64,000 nt of DNA from Theropithecus gelada (Eukaryota; Chordata; Mammalia; Primates; Cercopithecidae): positions 111,304,936 through 111,368,935 of the forward strand of contig NC_037677.1 in the NCBI RefSeq assembly GCF_003255815.1. Reading direction: 5' to 3'. Each line of letters begins with the position of its first letter. The stretch's first letter is position 1. The translations under genes and the position numbers were made by a program. The notes beneath the pieces are model-generated. The model was not told the DNA's origin. It did not search any database and saw only the letters and a list, made by a program, of their open reading frames with translations. Shown one piece after another: positions 1-10,171 of the stretch.

Positions 1-387
1 ACATTCATACCTAGTCTCCAATGAAAGTAAGCATTTTATTGATGGTCTCAAGTGAACTAATTATTCCAAAGACTTTCAAAGATTTTTGAAGACTTTCAAA
101 AAGACTTTCAAAGATTTCAAAGATTTCTGAAACTTTTCATATCTTGTCTCTTCTTTTGTCTCTTTCAACTTTTGTCTCTTCCAAGAAGATTATTGCTTCA
201 GGAAAGGAAGATGGGCTTGTCTGCTCAATACTCATCACTATGTTATAGAGCTTGTCAAAAATGAACAAAACCTTTCTACTCTGTTCCTTGCAATGATCTT
301 CCATATTTCCCCAAAACAAGAAACTTCCAGTCACAAAAGTCTAAATTCAAAAGGATAAAATATTTTTAATAATAGAGTAAAAAAACG
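1..387. other. Unique AT-rich sequence, no gene seen
   Basis: No recognisable gene or interspersed repeat. Positions 66-130 hold a degenerate run of CTTTCAAAGATTT-like units, probably slippage. The minus-strand 65-codon frame here has no family motif. Confidence 0.5.
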
Positions 388-560
388 GGTTGGGTGCAGT
401 GGCTCACACCTGTAATCCCAGCACTTTGGAAGGCCAAGGCGGGCAGATCACAAGGTCAGGAGTTTGAGACCAGCCTGGCCAATATGGTGAAACCTTGTCT
501 CTACTAAAAATACAAAAATTAGCCGGGCGTGGTGACGGGTGCCTGTAGTCCCAGCTACTT
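388..560 (+). mobile_element. Alu left arm (right arm inverted, see 586-709)
   Basis: Alu SINE reading on the plus strand from GGTTGGGTGCAGTGGCTC through the middle A-rich region to CCAGCTACT. It stops inside the right arm, where the normal continuation (GGGAGGCTGAGG...) is replaced by non-Alu sequence. The missing right arm lies a little downstream in the opposite orientation, so this is one Alu broken by a local inversion, not a 3'-truncated copy. Age looks like AluS. Confidence 0.9.
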
Positions 561-575
561 ATTTATTTTGAAAGG
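557..575. repeat. Left arm of 19-bp perfect inverted repeat
   Basis: Exact reverse complement of 708-726. The sequence is the 3' flank of the original Alu copied in inverted form at the breakpoint. Confidence 0.9.
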
Positions 576-585
576 TTTAAATGCA

Positions 586-709
586 TTTTTTTTTTTTTTT
601 TTGAGGTGGAGTCTCGCTCTGTTGCTCAGGCTGGAGTGCAGTGGCACCATCTCGGCTCACTGCAATCTCTGCCTGCCGGGTTCAAGCAATCCTCCTGCCT
701 CAGCTTCCC
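586..709 (-). mobile_element. Alu right arm, inverted
   Basis: Poly-T (586-602) followed by reverse-complement Alu right-arm sequence ending at CAGCTTCCC. Read on the minus strand it begins exactly where the Alu at 388-560 stops, so the two pieces make up a single full-length Alu. Lies between the two arms of a 19-bp inverted repeat. Confidence 0.9.
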
Positions 710-726
710 TTTCAAAATAAATAAGT
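708..726. repeat. Right arm of 19-bp perfect inverted repeat
   Basis: Exact reverse complement of 557-575; continuous with the downstream unique flank, so this is probably the original copy. Confidence 0.9.
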
Positions 727-1415
727 TAACACCAAGGACACCTTGCTGAATCATTTCAGGGTTTATAATAACCAGCCACTGGAGTTAAAAACAAAACTGC
801 CTTTAGCAAATACTCCTCCCAAACAGTGGCCTTCTGAAACCCCATGTTTTATTCCTTTGAGCGCACAGGCACAGTGTGGAAGCTAAAGGGAGGCTTCCCA
901 TCATCTGAGCCAGCTGTTCTCTAGCTGACAGAAGGAGGAGGCTGTACTGGGATTGGTGAGGGATGCAACGGGGGGAAGGCGGAGAGTTGGTTCTGGGTCC
1001 AACTTCCACCAAAGAAAATTCAGCTCTTATGTTCTATTTTCTGGGATTCCAGGTGAGCCCTCATTTAAATAAAGGATTCCATAGCTAAAAATAAACACAC
1101 ACGTTGAAAAATCCCCATCCTACCCAATCCTTTCATTTTAGAAAGGAAGAAAATGAAGGCCTGTGAGTGTAAGTGACTAGAGCAAGTGAGAGAATGAGTA
1201 GCCAAGGCGGGGTGGACCAGCCACAGGCTCTGTGTAACGTGTACCCATGCATGCACTCTCCCCAGATCGCTGAGTACACAGTCCCTACAGGACGCGCCCC
1301 TGTCATCCATCACAGGGTTCAGGTCTATCCCCTGCAGCTCTTCCTCGCACAGCCCACAGCTATATAAGCTCAGGATTGCAGGTGGGGTGTTACTGTTGCT
1401 GATATAATTTTAAGC
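727..1415. other. Unique sequence, no gene seen
   Basis: Short overlapping frames on both strands (up to 82 codons) have no recognisable motif. No repeat recognised. Confidence 0.4.
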
Positions 1416-1758
1416 ATTTTTTCTTTCTTTCTTTTTATTTCTTTTCTTTTCTTTCTTTCTTTTTTTTTCAGAGACAGGGTCTAGATCTGTCACTTGGGCT
1501 GGAGTACAGTGGCATGATCCTAGCTCACTGTAACCTGGAACTCCCAGGCTCAAGTGATCCTCCCACCTCAGCCTCCCAAACAGCTAGGACACAGGCACAT
1601 GCCACCATGCCTGGCTGATTATTTTTATTTTTATTTTTTGGTAGAGATGGGGTTCTTGCTGTTGCTCAGGCTGGTCTCGAACTCCTGGCCTCAAGCCATC
1701 CTCCCGCCTCACCCTCCCAAAGTGCTGGGATTACAGGCATGAGCCACCATGCCCAGTC
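1416..1758 (-). mobile_element. Alu (AluJ-like), minus strand
   Basis: A pyrimidine-rich CTTT tail (1418-1468) precedes GAGACAGGGTCT and a complete reverse-complement Alu ending GCCACCATGCCCAGTC. Many diverged positions and loss of CpG sites point to an old (J-type) copy. The tail has expanded into a CTTT/TTTTC microsatellite. Confidence 0.9.
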
Positions 1759-2289
1759 TATTTTAATTATTTTTAAAGTACTAGTCACAGAGGCAACGGG
1801 CAGAATAGCAGCAAAAGCCCTGCCTATGTAAGATGAAAAATAAAAATATTCTGAAGTTTTCAGAAGTCAGTACTTCAGAAGTAAATCAATAGAAAATAAT
1901 ATTTGGTTGATAAAAATTGAATTTATACTCAAATTATGAAAGAAGCAGGTGAAAAGGATGTGAACACATCCTACAGGATCTGTCTGCTGGCTGTGACCTT
2001 CACTCTTACAGCCTTCACTCATAAGGTAGCAAACCACAGCTGAGCTGTGTGGGTTCTGGCCCTGGTGCCACTCTGAGAAAACATCCCGGACTTCCTAGAC
2101 TCTGCAGTTGCCTGCGGTTGCATTCTGGATGAATGCCACAGTTGCCGGCTCCTGGAAGGGGGGCTCTACATTTTCTAAAATGTGACAAAAACCTAAAGGG
2201 GTGTAACAAAAACTGATAAAGGGGGTGCGCTATGCCAGCTATCCCTGGGGATTCTCATTTACAAAAGGGCTCCTTTAAATAAACTCTTA

Positions 2290-2470
2290 AAATATTTCTG
2301 GTTTACCACTCACTAGTTGGGTGATTGGGTAAGTTATTTTATCTATATGTGCCTCCGTATTCTCACCTGTAAGATGAGGATAATTATGATACCTACCTCA
2401 CGGGATGTTGTGAAAATTTAAGGAAACAGTTCCTGATTCCTGACAAATATTAGTCATTGTTGTTATTATT
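2290..2470 (+). mobile_element. MIR SINE relic
   Basis: Shows the MIR core in sense order: a GGGTAAGTTATTTTATCT-like part, then GTGCCTCCGTATTCTCACC, TAAGATGAGGATAAT, ACCTACCTCACGGG and GTTGTGAAAATTTAAG, ending in a TTGTTATTATT tail. Strongly diverged, as expected for a mammal-wide element. Confidence 0.8.
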
Positions 2471-2689
2471 CTTTAAATAAGAAAAAAAAAAAAAAGGACA
2501 AGTACTAAATAGAGCGGCCAGGGGCAGGAAAGTAGCAAGAAGTGGGGAATTTGACATGAAAAGTCAAAATGAAATGTTTCTGAAGCTTAATGTAAGTTGA
2601 TAGACAATAATAATTGGTTGACAAAAAGTGAAAGTTACAGATAGGGATCACAGCTAGCTCTACCATCCACTCTGCCACCTCACTGCTCA

Positions 2690-2820
2690 AAATCCGGAAC
2701 TTGAGCTGCAGTAGCGCCCTCACCTGGGAACTTCTTAGAAATGCAGAATGTCAGCACGCAACCCAGACCCCCACATACTGAATCAGAGTCCGCATTTCAA
2801 CAAGATTTCCGGGGAATTTA
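2690..2820 (-). mobile_element. MER5A-like hAT-Charlie MITE
   Basis: Contains the diagnostic order CACCTGGGAACTT..TTAGAAATGCAGA, CCCAGACCCCCACATACTGAATCAGA and ATTTCAACAAGATT, matching the MER5A type in reverse orientation. Terminal inverted repeats are not intact. Subfamily is from memory. Confidence 0.65.
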
Positions 2821-3095
2821 TGTGCATGTTACAGTTAGAGGAAGCCTGTTTGATGGTATGTACTGAGAGTTTAGCATTTGTAGGTCAAAGGAACAAGACC
2901 TCATTCTCTAGTTACATCTCTGTACATTATCCTAAATCTTACACTCCTTTCCATTAGCCTTATGCTAAATGGTCAACTAACCTATCTGTTAAGCAGATGC
3001 CCCTTTAAGGGACAGCATAATACTTAAGTACCTAAAGCAACTAACTCACCTCTTGTTAGTAATTTCAATGATTTTAAAATATCATCATCATCAAG

Positions 3096-3290
3096 CGCTA
3101 ACATTTATAGAGCCCTTAAAACATGCAGGAATCAATGTAAGGTGCTCTCCATACGTTCTCATTTAATACTCACACCCCCCATTGGAGTAATCATTACTAT
3201 CACCATTTTATAGAGGAGAGAACTGAGGTTCAGAAAGGCTACATCATTTTCTCAAGACCAAATTAAATGGGCGAAGAAAGGCCTTTTTGA
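3096..3290 (-). mobile_element. MIR SINE relic, minus strand
   Basis: Reverse-complement MIR: GCTAACATTTATAGAGCCC, CTCATTTAATACTCACA, CACCATTTTATAGAGGAGAG and AACTGAGGTTCAGAAAGG are in the expected order. Confidence 0.8.
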
Positions 3291-3364
3291 AATCCATTCT
3301 CTCTCTACAAATTCAAACCCCATTCCCACAACATCAAAATAATGATCTGTGTACTGAGGAGATG

Positions 3365-3465
3365 CAATAATTATCCCCCTTTTTAGAAAGGAAAACTGAG
3401 ACACAGAGAGTCAATGAATTATACAAAGTCACTTAGGTTAGAACTGGGTCTATTACAATTCAACA
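3365..3465 (-). mobile_element. Second MIR fragment, minus strand
   Basis: ATTATCCCCCTTTTTAGAAAGG followed by AAACTGAGACACAGAGAGTC repeats the same MIR segment in the same orientation as the copy just upstream. The tandem order suggests two separate old insertions or a duplication. Confidence 0.65.
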
Positions 3466-4054
3466 ACTTTCTCAAATTAAAGAATCCTGCTGCTAGAAAT
3501 GGCAATGATAATGCAATGGCATTGGAGATAAATGCAATGGCATTTTCTGTTGGAAATAAGACACATCCAACAGAAAGAAGGATTTCCATTTATGAAGTTT
3601 TGTACAACCAAACCAAGGCACCTCAGATTTTGATCTCTGATCATAAGAGATTATTAGGATGTCAGTTTCTTTGGGAAACCAAAGTTTCCAGATTCTATTG
3701 CCATCACACCATCACTGTGGCAACTGATGCTTATCAACACATATCAGCTAGCATCCTACATGACCTTACTCCTGCATGCCTGTGAAATTCTCCTAACTAC
3801 AGCCTCCCTGATTTCTTACACTAGGTCTTCACCTAACTTTGATATCCAAATAGTTTGGAACTTGGCAAGATGAGTCAAAAATCTTTCCTTGATAGCCCCA
3901 GTATCTATGGAAAATCAGAGACACAGGTTTTAGGATTCAGTGATGAGAGCTCCTTGCCCAGGCTCCGCCCAGGGAATGCCTCCCTCCCCCATCCCTGGAG
4001 AGGGCAGCGGGGAACAAAGCAGGATTTGTTGGCTAAAAACGCTATACTAGTTGC
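3466..4054. other. Unique sequence with an unsupported 123-codon frame
   Basis: A plus-strand frame at 3414-3785 starts inside the MIR fragment and shows no domain or motif I recognise. Two near copies of AATGCAATGGCATT (about 3513 and 3532) lie close together. No gene supported. Confidence 0.35.
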
Positions 4055-4256
4055 TAAGATGACAACAACAAAATACCACAGGCTCTAGAAGTCCAAGACC
4101 AAAATGCTGGCCGGTTTTGTTCTTCTAAGCCCCCTCTTCTTGCTTGCAGATGACAGCTCTTTTGCTGTGTCCTCACATGGATGAGCTTCATTGCACAGAT
4201 GTGTCTGGTCTCTCTGTCTCTGTGTCCAGATTTCCTCTTCTTATAAGGACAACATT
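4055..4256 (-). mobile_element. MLT1-type LTR, first part (ERVL-MaLR)
   Basis: Reverse-complement MLT1-like LTR: AAATACCACAGGCTCTAGAAG, GTCCTCACATGG, GTCTCTGTGTCCAGATTTCC and TCTTATAAGGACA are in the typical order. Interrupted at 4257 by a younger LTR; resumes at 4618. Confidence 0.75.
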
Positions 4257-4617
4257 TGATATGGTTTGGCTGTGTCCCCACCCAAATCTCATCTTGAATT
4301 GTAGCTCCCATAATTCCTAAGTGGTGGGAGGGACAGAGTGGGAAATAATCAAATCATGGGGGCAATTTCCCCCGTACTGTTCTCATGGTAGCGAATAAGT
4401 CTCATGGGATCTGATGGTTTTATAAGGGGTTTCTCCTTCTGCTTGGCTCTCATTCTCTCGTGCCTGCCACCATGTAAGATGTGCCTTTCCCCTTCTGCCA
4501 TGATTGTGAGGCCTCCCCAGTCACGTGGAACTGTGAGTCCAGTAAACCTCTTTTCCTTTATAAATTACCCAGTCTCAGGTATGTCTTTATCAGCAGTGTG
4601 AAAATGAACTAATATAC
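4257..4617 (+). mobile_element. Solo LTR, MST/THE1 type (ERVL-MaLR)
   Basis: About 361 bp beginning TGATATGGTTTGGCTGTGTC and ending near GAACTAATATA, the ends expected of THE1/MST LTRs; no internal region beside it, so a solo LTR. Inner landmarks include ATCTGATGGTTTTATAAGG and a late TTTATAAATTACCCAGTC block. Flanks ACATT and CCATT form an imperfect 5-bp target-site duplication inside the older MLT1-type LTR. Confidence 0.85.
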
Positions 4618-4748
4618 CATTCATACTGGATTAAGCTATTTTAACTACATTACCTCTTTATAGATCCTGTCTCCAAATACAGTCACATCCTGGGAGTTAG
4701 GGCTGCAACATAGGAATTTGGGGGAGACATAATTCTACTCATAACAGA
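4618..4748 (-). mobile_element. MLT1-type LTR, second part
   Basis: Continues the LTR of 4055-4256: CATTACCTCTTTATAGATCC, TCTCCAAATACAGTCACATC, GGAATTTGGGGGAGACATAA, CTCATAACAG (the reverse complement of the LTR start). Confidence 0.75.
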
Positions 4749-5899
4749 TACTGAATGGATCACTAAGTCCTAGGGCTATGCTGAGGCCTTCTGGTCCAGT
4801 CTGGGTTCAGTAAGAACTAGAATTCACAGTAATCTGAATCTCTCAGCCTCATGACTCAGGTCACTCTGGGGGAGGAAGGAAGAGAACAAAATTCCAGGTC
4901 AGACACAAAACACGCCCCTTCCCTTCTCATTTCTGCTCCATGGAATCAGAGAAAAACAATTCTCAGTCTCACTGTCCCACCTTCCTCCCCACACCCCATT
5001 CATCACAGCTTAAGTAAGGCCACTCTGGTTTTCTGAGAATTTAAGTGTACTTATAAAACAGCCTGAGTCAGAGACACAACCAGTTACTAAAAAGTACAAA
5101 CTAAAGAACTCCCATCTGGCAGCCTGCAAGGCTTCTCCTGCCCTGGGGCAAGTGGTGATCAGCCCTCAGGAGCTGGCACGCGGCTTCCCGAGCAGCTGAT
5201 CTGCCCAGCAGTAGGGGCCGGGGACCAGAGCCAGCCTCCGGGCCAGCCCACTCAGCCCGGGGCAGTGGCACCGTAAATGCCAGCGAGTAGGAGGGAGGAA
5301 AACTGGCACAGCGCGAACCTGTCAGGAGGTGCTCACTTCACACAGGGTGTGTGCCAATGACTTCTAAAAACAAATTAGGTATTTGGGGTTTATAGGTATC
5401 CAAACCATGACACAATAGAAACAAAGCAAGAGTGATATTTGCTATGAAAAAGAAAACCTATGCCCATCAATAAATCCATTAACTTAGATAGCCCTAATTT
5501 TCAATTTTAGTAATCCAGCTATTCCTCATATCATCAAGTTTTAAACTTGGTTCTCAAAACCTTCTCATATTAATATAAAATTATATCACCTTCCTTAGGG
5601 TTTAAAAGATCATTTTCCCATTTCATTTGGTATATGATAAATAAGTGCTTTAAAGTAATGATTTTAAATCAATATATTATTGAATATACTGAAGATTACA
5701 TTTTAGAGATCTCTTGTGGTTGCAAACTAATACAACTATAGAGGAAAATTACACCAGCAAAAAGACAGAAGGAAACATTAATCCCCCACATAGAAATATC
5801 TGTATTAATCTCCCTATTTATTAATTAACATATATGAAAAAACAAGAATCACTAAGACATTTAAGGAAAACAAAAGCACAAAATTGGACCAAGATAAAT
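4749..5899. other. Unique sequence containing a small GC-rich island (about 5140-5320)
   Basis: No gene recognised. Positions 5161-5280 are about 70% G+C with roughly ten CpG sites across about 170 bp, while the flanks are strongly AT-rich. This could be a decayed promoter or enhancer, but there is no TATA box, reading frame or splice arrangement to support it. Confidence 0.4.
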
Positions 5900-6075
5900 A
5901 CATAAGCACATGATTCTAGAGAAAATAGATAATTTAAGCAACAGAAGAAAAGATCTAAATAAAAATTCAAATTGATATCCTCTAAGGCATTTGAGAACAA
6001 ACTGTATCCATGAAGTTAAACTGGGAAAAAATTAAAAGAGCAATCAGAGGAAAAGAGAGATTACAGAAATAAAAA

Positions 6076-6090
6076 AAATTATAATTATGA
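6076..6090. repeat. Target-site duplication of AluY, left copy
   Basis: AAATTATAATTATGA, identical to 6391-6405. Confidence 0.95.
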
Positions 6091-6390
6091 GGCCGGGCGC
6101 GGTGGCTCAAGCCTGTAATCCCAGCACTTTGGGAGGCCGAGACGGGCGGATCACGAGGTCAGGAGATCGAGACCATCCTGGCTGACACGGTGAAACCCCG
6201 TCTCTACTAAAAAATACAAAAACTTAGCCAGGCGAGGTGGTGGGCGCCTGTAGTCCCAGCTACTCGGGAGGCTGAGGCAGGAGAATGGCGTAAACCCGGG
6301 AGGCGGAGCTTGCAGTGAGCTGAGATCCGGCCACTGCACTCCAGCCTGGGCGACAGAGCGAGACTCCGTCTTAAAAAAAAAAAAAAAAAA
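6091..6390 (+). mobile_element. AluY, Old World monkey (AluYRa-like) type
   Basis: Full-length, low-divergence Alu with a perfect 15-bp target-site duplication and an 18-A tail after the final CCGTCTT. It differs from ordinary human AluY by CTCAAGCCTG (for CTCACGCCTG), GACGGGCGG, GCGAGGTGG (for GCGTGGTGG), GGCGTAAACCC (for GGCGTGAACCC) and GATCCGGCCACTG (for GATCGCGCCACTG). These changes together are what I recall from cercopithecid AluYRa families. This is the main evidence for the source lineage. Confidence 0.85.
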
Positions 6391-6405
6391 AAATTATAAT
6401 TATGA
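6391..6405. repeat. Target-site duplication of AluY, right copy
   Basis: Perfect match to 6076-6090. Confidence 0.95.
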
Positions 6406-8049
6406 AAATAAAAAGAAATGCAACAGACAGGCCAGAAAACAAAATGTCAAGAAACTCTCCCATAGAGTAGAGCAAAATAAAGGAGATTGAAAATGTATAA
6501 AAAGAATTAGAGATATAGAAGAGGTCCAATATCTATTAACTAGGAGTTCCAAAAAGACAGAACAAAGAAAGCAAAGGAGAGAACTAAAAAAAGACCTAAA
6601 TTCTCCAGTCCTGAAGGAAGACACAAGTTTCAAAATGAAAGAGCAAACCAACTGCTGGACAGGATGAAGAAAAATGACAAAATAGCTAGACATATCCTGG
6701 TGGACTTTCAGAACTCTGAACATACAGAGAAAACCCTACAAGCTATCAGAGACCAGTTCAGGTTACCAAAAAGGGAAAAGGACTCAGGCTACCATGAGGC
6801 TCGGCAGCCACTGTGATGTCCGAAGAAAACAATTCAGCATGTGGAGAAAATAAGAACTTTTCAGACAGGGAAGGATTCCACTTACCTCTTATGCACCCTT
6901 GCTGAAAAAAATTACTTGAAGACTGACTCACACAGGAGAAAAAACTAATTCCCAAACAGAAAACTATAGATTCCAAGAAAATGTGGAATTCATTTAGAAA
7001 TAAAATGGGATTAGGGGGAATCCCACAGTGACAGCTATATAACAGATCTAGAAGCCAGTGAGACCAAATTAGAAGATATAGTCTCCAAGAAAACATCTTC
7101 AAGAAAGTAGGTTTCATTCAACAAGTTATGATTCAGAGGTTGGACAATCTTAGTAATGCTGTTAATAAATTCATTTTGCTTAGCAAAAAAAAAAAAAAAA
7201 GAACTGGAATTAAAAGCTTTATGTAAATTAAAAATCTGTATGAAAAACCATAATCTAAATATGAAGCAAACTAAAGAGTCATAAAATTTTGAGAAAAAAA
7301 AGGAGGTTGTTGGAAAAGGGCCATTGGATGATGCTTTAATAATGCTTGAATATGTACTTCAAGCAAGACAGATTCAGTGCTCAGAATAATTCCTTCTCTA
7401 TGGGTCCAGTCACAAGATCTGCTTCGGCAGTGAAGAATATTTGCATAATTTTAATGTTACAGATAATTTATATTGGTTTTCAGCTCTAAAAATCAACTTA
7501 TAATAAACAACAAAGCATAAAAGTTAGATTTAAAATATATAAACCTAGACAATGTAAAAGTAAGATAGAGCTGACAGCAGTCAGAAGACAGAAAGTGTGG
7601 GTAGGAGAAGAGAAGTGAGGTGGAAGGGTGATAATGTCCTCATTCTACATAATGGGGGTAAGAAGGTATTATCTAGAGTCAAATAAAAAAATTACAGTAT
7701 ATTATTTAGAGTTATAAAATAGCTCTATATCAATGGTAGATTTAAAACTAATAAAACTCTAGAAGTGAACATTAAAACCAATTGAGAGACATTGTTGAAA
7801 TAAATATAAATCCAAACATATTCTTTAGAATTATAGTATTACCATCCAGAAGTAAAAAGTAAACTTTTATAAACAGTTATGTCTGCTATAAAAGGGCAGT
7901 CCAAGGGATCCTTGTGTTGATGAAACTGTCATGTATCTTGACTGAATTTGTGTCAATATACTGGTTGTGATATTATACCACAGTATTGCAAGATGTTGCC
8001 CCAATCCATGAGAGAATTAAGCAAAAAAGTTATTTTAATGATTCTATCC

Positions 8050-8174
8050 TTTTTTTTCAGATAGGGTCTCACTATGTTGTCTAGGCTGGTATTTGAACTC
8101 CTGGGCTCAAGCGATCCTCCCACCTCAGCCTCCCAAGTTGCTGGGATTATAGGCACAAGCCACCACATCCAACC
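8050..8174 (-). mobile_element. Alu monomer (FLAM-like), minus strand
   Basis: A short T tract then one Alu arm only (AGATAGGGTCTCACTATGTT to GCCACCACATCCAACC). Length of about 125 bp and J-like divergence fit a free left Alu monomer; a heavily truncated Alu is the alternative. Confidence 0.75.
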
Positions 8175-8344
8175 TGTGACTCTACTCTTGATTCCACCAA
8201 AGAATTCTACCAAGCTAATACATTTCCAGATGCATAAGCAATAAGTTAATTCATTACATATGAAGGATGCATTCGAGCATTGTGGATTACTTCTTTTGTA
8301 AAACCTCCCTGAGAGAGAATGATCTACATAGAACACTACAAATA

Positions 8345-8559
8345 ATCACTGAGGTAAATTAAAGAAAACCTAGTGAAGATATATATCATGTCTATGGATT
8401 ATAAGGTTCAAAATATAAGATCCTCATTTCTCTGAAATTAATTCATGAATTCAATGTAACCCTAATAATATTCTCAGCAGGTGTTTTAGATAAAAGTTGA
8501 CAAACTGGTTTTAAAATAGACATGAAAATGTAAAGGGCCTATGATTGCTAAAAGCAATT

Positions 8560-8590
<31 letters not shown>

Positions 8591-9978
8591 TCAAAGATGG
8601 AGAACTTACTCTACATGGCATAATTAAGATGGTATAGTACTGCCATAAGGAAAGACGAATTAATCAATGAAACAGAATAGGAATTCCAGAAACAGATCTA
8701 CACTTATAAATGACTGATTGTTTTTTTGCAAAGGCCCCATTGCAATTCAATGAGGAAGGGAATATTCCTCATTGGAAGGCTGTAACAATTATATATCCCT
8801 GTGGGAAAAAAATTAACCTCAACCCCTACCTCACACCATACACAAAAATTACTTTAAGATGAATCATAGATGTAAACTTAACATATAAATCTATAATATT
8901 GTCATAAAAATATAGAATACCTTTGATATCCTGGGAGTAGGCAAAAACTCCTTAGATAGGATAATAAAATCACAAAAATCTATAAAAATTGATATATTAA
9001 GCTTCACCAAAATTAAACACTCCATTCATCAAAAGACACTATTAAGAAAATAAACAGGCAAACCTCAGGCTGGCAGAAAAGTATGTGTAAAACGTAAAGC
9101 AGACATAGATCTTGTATTTAGAATACATTTTTAAGAAAACTACAACTCAACAAGAAAAATAATACAGGTTAAAAATGGAGGGGTAGGGAGACTTGAATAG
9201 ATACTTCACAAGGTTAGATATGCAAAAGACCATTGTCCACATTAAAAAGTTCTCAAATAATTAGTCATGAGGTAAATGCAAACTAAAATCACAAGATATC
9301 AATCACTATGGCAAATTAAAATACCAAATATTGGTGAGGATGTGAAACAACTGGAATTCCAATACATTTCTAGTGAGAATATAAAATGGTTACAACAGTT
9401 TTTGAAAAAGGTTTGACAATTTTTCTTATTATAAATATACATCTACCCTCCGACCTAGCAATTCCACATCTAGATCTTTTACCAAGAGAAATGGAAACAT
9501 AAATCCTCAAAAAAGACTTTTCCAAGAATGTTCACAGCAGCTTTATCCATATTAGTAAAAAGCTATAAGCAACATGAATGTCCATCAATAGAATGGATAA
9601 TCAAATTGTGATATACCTATATAATGGAATATTACTAAGCAATAAAAAGGAATGAACTACTCCCATACAGAACAAAATGGAGGCATCACACAGACCTTAT
9701 GCTGAGCGAAAAAAGCCTTACACAAAACAGTGCATAGTATATGAGTCCATCTATGTGAAGTTCTAGAACAGGCTAATCTAATTAGGATGGTGGTTGTCTG
9801 GGAGTGAGAGGATTCACTGACAAAAAACACAAGAGAATTTCTGGAGATATGAAAATGTTAAATTTTGTGATAGAGGTCTATGGGTGACATAGGTGTATCT
9901 ATCTGTAAAACTTCTAGAGCCAAGATTTGTATATTTCAATGTACGTCAATTATACCTTAAAAACAACTGTTAAAAATA
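8345..9978 (+). mobile_element. L1M LINE fragment (ORF2 3' part and 3' UTR)
   Basis: Sense L1 landmarks: TCATGAATTCAATGTAACCC, GATGGTATAGTACTGCCATA, AATGAAACAGAATAGGAATTCC, AAGACACTATTAAG, TCACTATGGCAAATTAAAAT, GACCTAGCAATTCCACATCT and GAATGTCCATCAATAGAATGG, ending in a 3' UTR near 9978. Many frameshifts and stops; no usable ORF2. Age is middle or late mammalian L1M. Confidence 0.85.
8563..8590. repeat. (CA)n microsatellite
   Basis: About 14 AC units interrupting the L1M fragment. Confidence 0.95.
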
Positions 9979-10088
9979 AGAAAGGGTGTAGACATTTAGA
10001 TAAAATAAGAATGGTAGAGTGTTGAGACTGAGGCAGTCTCAACAATGGCAGACAGGCAGAGACTGGGCGATGGGTATGTGAGGTTCAT

Positions 10089-10168
10089 TATACTATTTTT
10101 TATTTTTTATTATGGAAATATTCAAACATATACTATTTTTTATTTTTTATTATGGAAATATTCAAACA
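10089..10168. repeat. Perfect 40-bp tandem duplication
   Basis: Two exact copies with period 40, extending 3 bases into a third copy. The unit is AT-rich and ends TATTCAAACA. Lack of divergence implies a recent duplication. Confidence 0.95.
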
Positions 10169-10171
10169 TAT

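Larger units (their letters stand above)
5900..8046 (+). mobile_element. Ancient LINE (HAL1/L1M-like) remains
   Basis: Discontinuous similarity to ancient L1-type 3' sequence: AGACATATCCTGGTGGACTT, GGAAAAGGACTCAGGCTACC, AACTTTTCAGACAGGGAAGG and TTATGCACCCTTGCTG, then the TAGCTCTATATCAATGGTAG and ACCAATTGAGAGACATTG blocks, then AGGGATCCTTGTGTTGATG with the 3'-end run to about 8046. A 16-A tract ends near 7200. An AluY is inserted at 6091. Reading frames are destroyed. Whether this is HAL1, L1M or two elements is uncertain. Confidence 0.5.

Noticed and set aside
3414..3785. 123-codon plus-strand open frame
   Set aside because: Starts within a MIR relic and shows no family motif.
6400..7117. 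Minus-strand frames of 107 and 119 codons, phenylalanine/serine-rich
   Set aside because: They are antisense to an A-rich ancient LINE remnant, which produces F/L/S-rich frames by composition.
7420..7445. U6 snRNA-like GCTTCGGCAG
   Set aside because: Only about ten bases match; the rest of U6 is absent.
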